Below, in pieces: positions 49,401 to 60,000 of a stretch of 60,000 nucleotides of DNA. Location of the stretch: assembly GCF_964340395.1 (NCBI RefSeq), contig NC_135550.1, forward strand, positions 13,732,408-13,792,407, given 5' to 3'. Position 1 is the stretch's first letter; every line of letters starts with the position of its first letter. Under the pieces are notes generated by a model. That model did not search any database, had not been told where the DNA came from, and saw only the letters and a list, made by a program, of their open reading frames with translations. The translations under genes were made by a program, and so were the position numbers. Source of the DNA: Glandiceps talaboti. Its lineage: Eukaryota; Hemichordata; Enteropneusta; Spengelidae.

Positions 49401-51472
49401 TTCACTGTCTTTAAATCGTAGCATAATAGATTACAGTAATACAGATGCCAGGAGAGGACTTCTTGAAATGCTAGGATACCATTTGGTTCAATAGTATCAC
49501 TAATATAATTCAGTGCCTGTAACGAATATTTTATCTCTCACCACAGGGAGATGAGGCTTAGTTAGTTATGTTTACGAAAATACACAAAACAAGCAAGCAA
49601 GCAAACAAACAAACAAACAAACAAACAAACAAATAAACAAACAACAACATATAGACACGGTCGAACGTGAACGACAATAGTGACCATTTCACATATAAGA
49701 AAACATATTATATTTCTTGTTGCATAGAAACGTTGTTAATATTGATTTGTTATTACCCTGTCGTTCATGTTTGTGTTTTAAATGTAGTTGTTTGTTTATT
49801 TTTGTTTTTTATGACTAAGTCTGAGCCGTGGCATGTACCCTCACTTAACAGCTGAGTATTTCTTTGAGAAATAAAGGGCAAAAGACAGGTTTATTATTAT
49901 AATTACAAGGCATGTCTTACCATTATTAGAGAGGGTACATTGGTATATAGAGCACTTTTTTGTGTATACATTTTGAATTTCATGACTGCCGCATTTACAA
50001 GCTGTAATCTCCAAGAGATATGAAAATCCATTTTTTTTATTCAATTAGTAAAGTTTTTAAAGTCACTCGCATAGATCTCTCAGAAGAGTGTTTTTATTTC
50101 ATTGTGTCAAGCATTTGTTTATGGATTAAACTTGTCTTTTGCCTTTTATTTTACACTTAGTCCCTTTTTGTGTGCTGTTATTTTCTTTACTTTATTGCAA
50201 TTTTTTAAACTTCAGTCTGTACAACGCGCTGAGACGCATGTGTAGCGCGTTTTCTTACAAGAAATAAAATAATAATAATAAAATAATATTTGGTACAAAA
50301 CAACACCTACATTTACAAAATAGCATTTGACTCGAGGTATAACATTTTTCCTACAATTTTAATTAATAATATACTTTCCCACCCACGTAATTTCAATAGT
50401 ATGAGGATTTAAGCTCTGAAGGCGGGGTTAATCTCGAAATGTCACGTTTGTGTCAAGTATTTTTGGACTGAGGACATTTTATCTTACGAAGTTTTGACTT
50501 GAAGTAGTTTAGAAAGGTTGTGCAACAAGACGTGCCATATACTGGGTATTCGTACACAGCACTGCTCACTAGTGTACTTCTGTACAGAGATGTACATAAG
50601 AGCCAGTAGCCAGCAAAAATAACCACCTTTTCCGCAATTTCTTGCTGGCTACTTTTTTTCAGTAATCTGTGTTACTTCAATCAGCAAGCTTATTTTACCA
50701 TTCATGGGTCTCCCTTGTAGATATTGCCACCTACTTTCCTGATTTTCCATGCTACTTTTAATATTAACTACATCCCTGGTGTACCATTTTGACATGCTAC
50801 TAATGACACATGGCAATTTCTTGTGATTCTGCTATGTACCTAAGTTTGGCATTCCCTTATCCCTTGCCAGGTGGTAACACATTTATTATTATTATAAAAA
50901 TCAATCAATCAATCAATCAATCAAGTCATTTATAAATTAAAGTGCCAGTATCCAATACCAAGTAGAGTTCAGAGGTGCTGTACAATTATGTGTTGAAAGG
51001 CCCACTGAAAATATTTTAAGGTTCTTTTTAAAATAGCAAGCTGTGAGCTTTACACATATTTCTAGAGTTAAAGTGTTCCAGAGATGTGCAGTTCTGCATG
51101 CGAAAAGGCACGCCCACCAAATGAAATGAGTTTAGACTAGCAACAAACTTTACTTTTATCAGATGGAACACTGCTATTTACTGATATCAACATGTTGGTA
51201 GGAAATGCTGTATAATGTAAAAAAAAGAAGTGTCACACATACTGGACCATGGTCACTACAGGATGTGATACACCATGTCATTTATACACCACTTTGGTTA
51301 CTCACTATTACTTCAAAAACTCATGATTTGTCGATTTGTCATATTTGTGGAATGTCATTTTTGGGGGGGATAGATTATATATTCACGGTACTCAAACCTG
51401 ACAATGTAGGAAAAGTTGTGATCATCCTAGGAATACATACAGAATCTCTGGCAGTCAATTAAAAGAAACAAC
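46418..51472. other. Intergenic region between MOK and PPP2R3C
   Basis: No coding exon recognised. It should contain the MOK promoter at its left end, because MOK is transcribed leftwards. It also holds short repeats, including (GAGCT)n at 48203-48228, CCCTT units near 48815-48840 and (CAAA)n at 49600-49635, plus the LINE-type tail at 50212-50290. A plus-strand stretch after the (CAAT)n at 50900-50924 resembles dispersed-repeat tail DNA but I cannot classify it. Confidence 0.6.
50212..50290 (+). mobile_element. LINE-type 3' tail with hairpin and (AAT)n end
   Basis: Perfect 8 bp stem AACGCGCT (50223-50230) and AGCGCGTT (50244-50251), then GAAATAAAATAATAATAATA. A GCGC hairpin followed by a short simple repeat is the usual 3' end recognised by many non-LTR retrotransposons and their SINEs. 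No upstream coding part is seen. Confidence 0.6.
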
Positions 51473-51478
51473 TTTATT
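51473..51478 (-). promoter_or_regulatory. Candidate PPP2R3C polyadenylation signal
   Basis: AATAAA on the minus strand. It is the first exact hexamer downstream of the PPP2R3C stop and implies a 3' UTR of about 1.35 kb. A variant ATTAAA near 52033 is an alternative. Confidence 0.45.
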
Positions 51479-52844
51479 ACATTACATTGTTTTGGTGTAG
51501 TCCCAAACAAATCATACATCTCAAATTAAAAAGCTTTACAATGTAAGGGATACAATCATGTAAATTAGAATACATATTGACAGCCAAGGTCTGGAAACTG
51601 ATAATAAACTTGAATTCCGAGGGGATTTCACCGGGATGGCAATTTACAGATCAGAAGCTAACTAACTCTGCTGGTAACAATGGATTTCACAAGGAGTGAC
51701 AAACTTGCAGGATTGGCCATAATTTGTAAAAAAAATCATGTTAATAAATAAATGAACGACATGGATTTCTGAGACAACAGACAAGATTATTATGAATACT
51801 GTACATTCATTTGTACATTGAATGAGACTTGTAGCCTTGTATTGTAACAGTTTGGACATGTCCATGTATTTGACTTGAGCTATAATGCCCTAAGTGAATG
51901 GGAAAGACTATACATTGTAGAGTAAAACTTAAGCTATCTACCAAATGAAAGATATACAAATACTGGTGCTAGTGACCACTGTACAGTAAAAAAAAACAAT
52001 TGTTTCTCAGGTAAACATTGGATATAAAATGGCTTGTTATTTTAATAGTAGAATTCATCAGTTTCTCACATAATTACTACAATTAAATGGAACTTATCAG
52101 TAATCTATGCATTCAATTTTAAAACTTTGGTACAAATTGTAAAAATGAAATGGTTGGTGCCAAATATGCCGTTAACTGATAATGTGTCATACACTGACAC
52201 AGTCATGTGAGAAACTGTGATAGTCATGTGATGTGGTTGCAGAATTCAGAGAATTGTGAAAGGTCATGGGAGAACAATTGTAGTTTTGTGTTATGGCTGG
52301 ATTGAAAACAAGGAATGTATAAGTAGAAGATAAAATGTACAAAACTTGATGCAACAAGTACTGAAAGAATATTTACAAATGATAAAGTAACAAAGATAGA
52401 AACATAGAGATAGAAAGAACTGAACGCTGAAAGAAATATTGGAAACCTGGGTTGTTGTGACAGTCACGGTATGGGTGGCACAAAGGCAAAAGATATCAAA
52501 ATAAAACTTTCAAATTTTGTCGAAGTAAATTCTAATAGTAAAAATTTAACAATGAACTTATGATATACAACTATTTACAAATTTCATGGTAATATTAGTG
52601 GTGTATTCACTCAGTTGCTTGTTACAAGGTAGACAATGAATACATCCTAACAGACGTATCAATACCATCTAGACATAGGAAATGGAGAGAAGTGTTTCAA
52701 AAACTCTTAGACTATTATTCTGTTTATGATAACCTAAGCAACTTTTCATTGGTCAATTATTTAAATACAGTATTTTTGACTTGTTTTAAAGCTGTATTGG
52801 ACACATCAGCTGGACTCAATCACTTCCTGGTGGTCATTTCATTA

Positions 52845-52965
52845 TTACACTTCCTGTTCCTGAGGTTCTTCTGCATTGGCTTCAGCTACTAATACTTCTC
52901 TGTTTTCATACGTCCAGAAACCGTTTAGGTCAATCAAAATACTTGTCACTGTTTCTCCTTGCCCA
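52845..52965 (-). CDS. PPP2R3C: PPP2R3C last exon and stop
   Basis: 121 bp encoding TVTSILIDLNGFWTYENREV, then a short acidic tail ending EQEV and TAA. Human has DLNGFWTYENREALVAND here. Confidence 0.96.
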
Positions 52966-55900
52966 CTGTTAAAGTTGAAAAAACAAACATCAAAGAGAAT
53001 AAATGAATAAATAGCTTACTTTAGGTTTCAAATATTACATAGCAAATTGTGAAGTTTCACACTGATTTTAATACAGTGTTCTCCCCAGGGTAGATTATCA
53101 GGATGGTGATAAATTTGCATAATAATTTACATATCATTAACATTGTAATTTTTGTAATGATCAGCATATAATATGCATGTGTTCAACATAGAAACATACT
53201 CTGACATACACACATGGACATTTGGATCAACCATTTCTCTTCATGTGAAAGTATTAATATTGTAATATTGTCATTCAAAGATTACCAAAGCTCAAGGACT
53301 GTAGGACACTTTTGAAGTATGGTAGAAAGCTGCCAAGCATGGCAACCTGGGTGGCAAGGATGGTGTTAACACTGTGCTTTCTCTATAGTGGAGAGAACAC
53401 TGTAATATTGTTTGTAGTGAAATGTATGTCAACAGGAAATTGTAATATACAAAAGTCTTACACATATCAAAATGTTCTGCTATGGTTTGGGAACACCTGG
53501 TAACAGAGGAGTGGGGTGAGGGAGGGGGCTGATAAAATTTTGTACAGAAGTTCATACCTACATGAATAATTTTAGTAGGGAACTTTGGTAAATTAACTTG
53601 GGTAAATTATTAAGTAGATTATACCTTTTACTTCTTACTCCCCTTTACAAATAAGTCTGTATTAATAACATAGAGATAATAGCACATACCTGTTAATCAA
53701 GTCTTGAAGAGCTATTTTCAAAGGATCATCTGGCTTTACCATGTCAAAAATTTCATCTTTAACATCTGCAAATGATACAGGTTCCTGGCCATGCACCTTC
53801 ATCTGTTCTTGAATGGCCTGTAGAGATGTGGAATGTCACTATTAGATCTACATGGTCATTAAGAACGTGCAAACGTGCCATCTTGAATGATGCATTATGG
53901 GAAGTATATCATTTCATTGATAACATAAATAAAATCATCGTTATTAACAATCTGTCACTAGTTTGTACCTTAGACAGTCACTAGTGACTCTACTGTCTAT
54001 GTTTGTAACCACAAATAACATAGGTTCGGTTACCCAGACCAGAGGAGTTAGGGATTACCACAAGTACAAATAACCAAAGGTCATTTGTATCTTGGCATGC
54101 TGAAGTTTGATGACGATTGTTATTTTTTACCAATTTTTTTGTTTATTTGTTGCATAGGGCATAGATAAGGGTGTGAGCATTTCCTAGGCAAACATTAAAA
54201 GGTGTGTTTTTTAAAAGTACCTGTTACATCATTATTGATATCAGCATGTGCTAGTAACCCAAACTATTCCCAAACATTTTCCAATAAGTTTGTTGCTGTA
54301 ATGACATGTTTGTAATGACAAGTTAAAACAGTACTATCAGATCTGACAGCACAACTTACCCTGAAGAAGTAGTTCAGTGCAAAGACATTGAGGTATCCTC
54401 TCCCCTGCACATCCAACAGTTTAAAAATATACTGCAAAGCTTGAGGTTCTTTACGGTTTTCTAAAGCTAGGACAAAATCTAAGTATGTCTTGTAATCCTG
54501 TGGAATAAAATCATAAAGGTGAAAAATTTAAAATCGTAATCATTAAAGTGGTACAAACTTAGTAAAGTGGTTTTTTTGACAGGGTGGAAATACTTACATA
54601 TAACCTGAATTAATTTCTTCTCAATAAACCAGTAATGTTAAAATCCAGTTTTGCTCAACTTGTGGTTATGTATGTATAACCAAATACCACTTGTAGACAG
54701 AGGAATTTATGTTAATGCACACCTTTGATGGCAGTAAAATCTTCTTCTGGTATTGTTGGCACAGTAAATGGTATGAGAGAGATTTTCTAGATATTTTAGT
54801 ATGCACCAAGCTCTTTGTTGGAACTAATTGTTATTAATCATACAGTACACAACACAAGAGAGAGTGCTGGAGTGAGATTGAAGCCTTTTTCTATTAAGGT
54901 TCATGGAAAAAATACAATCTTCCAAATTATAAGGTGATAGGGCTTTTACTGTATACACACCAAAACTGTGGAATCATCTTCCATCCGACCTTTGGTTGAT
55001 AGACAAATTCGAATAATTCAAGGAAAATCTTAAAACATTCATATTTTGTCAATGTTATTGTTGAAGTGGTTGTGTCTTAATTTTTAAGGGTTTCTAATGT
55101 GTCCTGTATTGTTTCTTTTGTTGTTTTTAATCAAACTGTTGTAATTTTATGATGTGATGTGCTTGCTTAGCAGTTTCTTTATGTATTTTTTCTCTGTATC
55201 ATGTTTTTTTTTTTTTTTTTAAATTTTGATTTGTTATGTGCAGACCTTTGACACATGACCAATGGTTCTAATTACTTATGACTAATGTTTCACCAATTCT
55301 GGTCGACAGGCTTTCTCAAACTGTTTCTACAACCATGTTATTGCCATTGTGCTGCCAAATGGTAAAGTCAGCTAACGGACAGTTGAGACAAAACCTGTCA
55401 ACCTGAACAGGTGAAATATTACTAAGAAGTATTTAGAATCCTAGGTCATGTAACAAGAACTAATTTATTACAAAATTTAACTTGACAGTAAACACATTTC
55501 TTGGCATTACTCATAAAACTAACTGTATGTTACAATCTATGATAAAAACACAACACTGTCATACATTTTCTAAATTGGTTTATAAACCTACCATTTCACC
55601 ATCGTAGGTAAGACATTCCTGGAAAACTCTTTCAAGGAACACATCTGTTAATGTACCAGTGCCATATCTGGACAGTTCTTCCTTACTCAGCATACCATTA
55701 TGGTCTTTATCTAAATTCAAGTACTGACCTAATGACGAAAAGGTAAACAAGAAAAACACTGGTTTAACTATAGATGTCATATACTTCATAAATTTTATCA
55801 TTCTGTTAACCTTGTGAACTACAGTCAGGAGGTGTGCTAAATTTTCAAAAGATCTGGCTTACTATCTTCACCATAACCATCAGTCAGATTCAATTCTAGA

Positions 55901-56273
55901 GGTCTAGATGTTATAACTACAGTTTTCATAATTGATACAGTGAACAATTTCTAATTATCTATCTTACAACTTAAGGCCACCATATGTATTTTCAATGGAT
56001 GATCACAATTTGTAAGCATCTATCTTACCATACACCCTGAGAGCTGACGGAGCTGAAAACCAGTTAGAGTCTTGTGCATCTTTTGGTAAATCTTCATCTC
56101 TTAATTCTAGTAAATCGTCTAAGAAACTGCAGGCTAAGATATCCTGGATTTTGATTTTACCTGGTTATGGTTGAATGAAAAAAAGATACTTCAAAGTTCA
56201 GTGAACAATCACACACACAAACATACACATATATAATGTATACATGCACATGCACACACATATACTATACTAC

Positions 56274-56337
<64 letters not shown>

Positions 56338-59300
56338 ATGTGAACCAAACAACAAATACATTTTTTGTGGTTAACCATAGGTGACAAGTATGTTACAGAA
56401 ATGTACAGTGGTACGTTGATTTCTAAAGCCTTTAGTGAGGACATATCATGTAACACTGTTACTCTTTACACATTGTGATTATTTATATAAACTAGTACAT
56501 GATGTAACAGCACATCAAAGTACTGTTTTATATTTACCTGTACGCATTGGATCCAGAAAAAAGAAGAACTTCCTGACAGCTGTACAGACATAGAATGAAT
56601 AAAAGGACTTTTCTAAACCATCTAACTGAGGAAGAGTAGGTATCAGTTCAAGAATATAATTCTCCAAGTCCTGCAAGGCAAAAGTTACAAAAAAATATGA
56701 ATACTACAATACCTCATCACTGGTAAAATACAATGTTTTCTCTACAATCAGGAAACCATAGAAGAGATAACTGGTAAAAAGTGACATAGACTTCTGTATC
56801 ATGTACCATAATTTGGATCGATGAGTAACATAAGTAAAATGCCTAGGATTCTCACATAGATTTTACCTACTTACAATCCATAACAAATGCACTGAGATAC
56901 CTTCAGCATTGATATAGTACATGTTAACAAACGGTTTTCAAAACATGTGACAAATCAAATTTATAAGTGATTACTTAGCTCTATATAACCTTTATCCATT
57001 CAGGAGACAAATAAAAATAACAACTTACAGATTCTTTGAGATAGCCTTGACCGGCCACATCATACAGACTGAGGCCTATCCTGGTTTGGTGTAGCCATAC
57101 TTTCCTCATAACATAATTGAAGAATTGCATGATGGAGATCCTACCATAGGGATCTGTTTGTTGTAGCTTGGCAAATACTGTAGCAGTAAAGAAGGGCCTG
57201 TAATAAAAAAATGAATAGAGATAATTATGAGATGTACTGACAGTTAGTTTGACAATCATTCAAATGATAATATTGATCATATAAAAATAATGATTGTATA
57301 TATTGCAGAAATTCAGAACAGCTGATTTAATCTCACCCCAGTCTGTAAGATACAGACATTCATGCCACGCTATCAGCCAACACTCGTGTCTGATAGGGCT
57401 GAACAACACGACATATGTCTTACAGTCTAATCTCACCCGAATGAAAATATTTACAAAGATGTTTACAGATTACAGTTTACTAGTATTGATTTCCAAGTTT
57501 GTCTCCAAAGTTTAGTTCACTTGTTGAAGTTTTCAAGAAAGTAGATGAAGATTTTATGATATATCGTGTTGGGATACTTATAACAATAACTGTGACTGTC
57601 CATCTGCCCTAAATGAATAGACAAGCAGTTTTCTGCTTTTTTTTGTGTGTGTGTAGCTTTTCAGGGATACAGGCACTGCAGCACATCAATTTTGCGTTTG
57701 AATGAGTCCATGTAAATACCTGCAAATTTTAACTATGATACAATGCACATATTCAAATTACTAACTATTGTAGTAGTCATATTCCAAAATACATTGGACT
57801 TGTATTCCACCAGACAAGGTGACTAATAAGTGTGTGTACCCTTGTGTTTATTGCAGGTATTATCTCAAAGTTTTAGTGTAACATAAAGGCCCACTTTAGC
57901 AAAGGATTAAAATTTACGTGTGAAAAACAGTTGCTTGGCAGAGCTTTAGAAAAAGTTGGGCCAGAGCAAATGAAAAATCCTATGTAATCCTTATAGCTCC
58001 ATTGATAAGATAACACTAATGTGAGAACCTGGGATTGAAACCCTGGCCTTTAAACAATGTCTATCACTGTTACAGCAAGTGTGGAGACAAAGTTGGAAAC
58101 CAATTCTAGTAATCTATCAACATCTGTGTAAACATTTTATACACAATCAGGTGTAATATTCATAATAGGCCTTTCCAAAATTTACCATGGTGGCACTCTA
58201 CTTCCTGTCTGTGGGGGGTATACATGATATAGGTTACTTACTTCATCATAAAGCATTTTTGCTTTCTTCGATGTCTGAACAATACAAAAAACATCCCTGA
58301 TTTACACTTCTACAGAATTATACCAAGGGACAAAGCTCTTACGAAACGGTACTATGAGGTGATGATACCCCCAATTGAGCGAGGGCGCTGTATTCTCAAT
58401 TTCCTGTTTGTAGTCTGGAATGGCCTATTACCAGGATAGACTATGTCTGATGACCAACCACTTGAGTGTTTAAATCACAGTGATAGTTTGTCCATAATTA
58501 TGAATTGATTGTCTCATGTAACATATGTATATGATTATATGCATACCTGCATTTAGGACCAGCTTCTTCAGCAACTTTGAGGAAATCTTCATAGTTGATC
58601 ATTTGATCCTCACCAACTAATGGAGGTGTATGATGTTTGTCAAGTAGGAACCATAAATTCTGAAGAAGAAAAAATAGCAGAATTTTCATTGAAAGACTCC
58701 ATTCACTTGATATAACACTGAAAGGATTATTCACGACTGAAGTGACTTTTCTCACAAACGGTACTTTCCTAGGTCTTAAATAATGTGCAGTAGCAGTTTG
58801 TATTTGTTGAACTTGAAGTCAACTTACTTGTAGTTCATCATTGTCAAGTAACTCACGACTTCGTCTTTGGAGAAACACAGCTCTGTGATAGAGAGGAAAC
58901 AAGAAGTACAATGGTTATTATGACAGAGCGCCCTCAGTGGCAGGACGTACCAAATTCCAAGTTGAAATCATTGCATGGTTGCAGCTATCAATTTAGTTGG
59001 ATTAATCACACCAACAACTCTTGTTTTTGTTCTGACACAATGACCTTCAAAGTTCTTTGAACTTTCTATAAGTTATTGGTGTACTGTAAGAGTTTCACAT
59101 CTGTTAGTCTGTATGGTACGCCGTGATGGGGCGCCCTCACACATCGGTCAAGAGGAGGCTGGTGAAGGTAGAACGACACGACTTATCTTGAAGTCTACAC
59201 ATCTATGTAACATACTATTGTTAATAGGACAATGTCACTGATAGCTCTAGGCTGATAGTGGATATGATAACAAGTGCATGAAGGAAGGACAAATGAAAGA

Positions 59301-59915
59301 TGTTTTTTGGAAAAAATCTGTGGGTACAATCTAAACAGCCATGTCATTATGGAACAATAGTGGAAATATCTCTCATCATAACATGACATGACATGCCATA
59401 ACAACATACAACACAACATAACATAACATAATGTCACATAACATAAAATAACTTCGCATAACAGAACAACCCACCTCGATTCTTCTCTCAATTTCTGTAA
59501 AAGCACTTCATCCTCTGCAGGTAACTGAAAAAAAATCAACATACCTTTCATCAACATTATTAATATAACCTAATATTATGATAAGTTAATGCACTGATGA
59601 CATCTGAGTGATTCCAACGAAAGCTATGTAGTCGCTTCAAAAAAATAGATTCCAATATGGTAACTTCACTTATTGATAGATGATATTTTTATTTTTTCTT
59701 CATAAAATCGCACAACTAAAACATGAAAGATAAAAACTAGTCTGGGGTTCATTAGAAGTCACAACCTAGAGGATATCAAAGATTTACCTTGTAATAAAAC
59801 CTTGGGATTGATATGTAACTGTCATGATTCTGTTTAGTGGATCCTCTACATTTATTGTATATTTTGTTAAATTCTTCAGTTTCTTCTGCTTTGATTTCAC
59901 TCTCACTGCGTCTTC
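52845..59915 (-). CDS. PPP2R3C: PPP2R3C, PP2A regulatory subunit B'' gamma (G5PR), lacks only the first exon
   Basis: Eleven exons (59915-59788, 59524-59475, 58882-58828, 58659-58547, 57197-57029, 56670-56538, 56160-56029, 55728-55592, 54497-54360, 53817-53690, 52965-52845) encode 433 residues with consistent phases to a TAA. Human PPP2R3C has 453, so about 20 N-terminal residues lie beyond position 60000. Near-identical blocks include LPAEDEVLLQKLREESR, RISIMQFFNYVMRKVWLHQT, IGLSLYDVAGQGYL, TLPQLDGLEKSFYSFYVCTA and LNLDKDHNGMLSKEELSRYG. The last is a good EF-hand loop (DKDHNGMLSKEE). The family targets the PP2A A/C core through EF-hand modules; relatives include plant TON2/FASS. In vertebrates it is linked to centrosomes and to MCM3AP/GANP. 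The acidic C-terminus differs from human, as is usual. Confidence 0.98.
53690..53817 (-). CDS. PPP2R3C: PPP2R3C in-window exon 10
   Basis: 128 bp encoding VSFADVKDEIFDMVKPDDPL and KIALQDLIN. Confidence 0.97.
54360..54497 (-). CDS. PPP2R3C: PPP2R3C in-window exon 9
   Basis: 138 bp, 46 codons in phase 0, encoding DYKTYLDFVLALENRKEPQA and YLNVFALNYFFR. Confidence 0.98.
54933..55064 (+). pseudogene. LINE reverse-transcriptase C-terminal remnant
   Basis: Reads GDRAFTVYTPKLWNHLPSDL, LIDKFE, stop, FKENLKTFIF, then TGA. This is the standard C-terminus of many LINE ORF2 proteins (A.LWN.LP..LR......FK..LKT.LF). One internal stop shows it is dead. It lies in the PPP2R3C intron after in-window exon 8, opposite to the gene. 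AT-rich DNA with a T run follows. Confidence 0.85.
55592..55728 (-). CDS. PPP2R3C: PPP2R3C in-window exon 8: EF-hand loop
   Basis: 137 bp encoding QYLNLDKDHNGMLSKEELSR. Asp, Asp, Asn and Glu sit at the calcium-ligand positions of a canonical EF-hand. Confidence 0.98.
56029..56160 (-). CDS. PPP2R3C: PPP2R3C in-window exon 7
   Basis: 132 bp encoding KIKIQDILACSFLDDLLELR and NWFSAPSALRVYG. Confidence 0.98.
56275..56334. repeat. (AC)n microsatellite
   Basis: About 29 AC units, in a PPP2R3C intron. Confidence 0.97.
56538..56670 (-). CDS. PPP2R3C: PPP2R3C in-window exon 6
   Basis: 133 bp encoding DLENYILELIPTLPQLDGLE and CTAVRKFFFFLDPMRTG. Confidence 0.98.
57029..57197 (-). CDS. PPP2R3C: PPP2R3C in-window exon 5
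   Basis: 169 bp encoding FFTATVFAKLQQTDPYGRIS, the invariant VMRKVWLHQTRIGLSLYDVA and GQGYLKES. Confidence 0.98.
58163..58430. mobile_element. Small inverted-repeat DNA element (MITE-like), second family
   Basis: The left end TAATAGGCCTTTCCA and the inverted right end TAATAGGCCATTCCA match at 14 of 15 positions. Both ends are followed by a diverged GC.C.C segment and GGGGGTAT. It is 268 bp with no coding frame, in the PPP2R3C intron between exons at 58547 and 57197. Confidence 0.65.
58547..58659 (-). CDS. PPP2R3C: PPP2R3C in-window exon 4
   Basis: 113 bp encoding NLWFLLDKHHTPPLVGEDQM and INYEDFLKVAEEAGPKC. Confidence 0.97.
58828..58882 (-). CDS. PPP2R3C: PPP2R3C in-window exon 3
   Basis: 55 bp encoding AVFLQRRSRELLDNDELQ, with donor GTAAGT in phase 0. 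Confidence 0.96.
59375..59462. repeat. Degenerate (ACATA)n / (ACATG)n pentanucleotide repeat
   Basis: ACATGACATG, ACATAACAT and related five-base units, in a PPP2R3C intron. The Cys-Tyr-Val open frame on the minus strand here is not coding. Confidence 0.85.
59475..59524 (-). CDS. PPP2R3C: PPP2R3C in-window exon 2
   Basis: 50 bp encoding LPAEDEVLLQKLREESR, identical to human across this stretch. Confidence 0.97.
59788..59915 (-). CDS. PPP2R3C: PPP2R3C in-window exon 1
   Basis: Encodes RSESEIKAEETEEFNKIYNK to SYISIPRFYYK and aligns with the human segment ending TIPRFYYR. It begins with two bases of a split codon, so one earlier exon is outside the window. Confidence 0.93.
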
Positions 59916-60000
59916 CTATTATCACAAACAAATATTACATCAGAAGTCATAGTACCAGATACTGCATATGTAGCTGCAATATTTGTAGCGTTTGCTGTGA

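Noticed and set aside
51205-51462. 85-codon plus-strand open frame next to the PPP2R3C 3' end
   Set aside because: No recognised domain and no supporting gene structure.

Overview
This is nuclear genomic DNA from an animal, probably a marine invertebrate. The evidence is interrupted genes with GT-AG introns, AT-rich non-coding DNA, very long microsatellites, small inverted-repeat DNA elements and decayed LINE fragments. I cannot name the species. Two genes are conserved across animals. The third has the architecture (armadillo repeats fused directly to a TIR domain) that I associate with amphioxus, hemichordates and molluscs, so a non-vertebrate deuterostome or a lophotrochozoan fits best.

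All three recognised genes lie on the minus strand. From left to right they are: (1) the 5' part of an ARM-TIR protein gene (coding exons 4011-2898 and 2535-2296, the rest beyond position 1 or unrecognised); (2) a complete MOK protein kinase gene of the RCK family, with 11 confident coding exons from 38140 to 16886 and a likely first coding exon at 46417-46207; (3) PPP2R3C, the B'' gamma (G5PR) regulatory subunit of PP2A, with 11 exons from 59915 to 52845 and its first exon beyond position 60000. I traced the splice phases by hand. They agree at every junction in MOK and PPP2R3C and at the single ARM-TIR junction.

The gaps are filled with repeats. 4.1-16.9 kb is intergenic, with two copies of one roughly 290 bp inverted-repeat element and long (CT)n and (GA)n tracts. 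The MOK introns (17-46 kb) carry mosaic microsatellites, a pair of fold-back elements, a 183 bp tandem duplication, a duplicated 102 bp segment, a perfect palindrome inside a larger inverted repeat, and a CR1/L2-like reverse-transcriptase remnant. 46.4-51.5 kb is intergenic, with a LINE-type 3' tail. The PPP2R3C introns carry a LINE C-terminal remnant and a small inverted-repeat element.

The most interesting gene is the ARM-TIR one. Its N-terminus is a textbook dual-acylation signal (Met-Gly-Cys-Gly-Ser), followed by an acidic linker, ARM repeats and the start of a TIR domain with no SAM domains between. That resembles a membrane-tethered relative of SARM1-type NAD-cleaving sensors. The catalytic half of the TIR is not visible here, so enzyme activity is inference only. 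I found no tRNA, rRNA or CRISPR.
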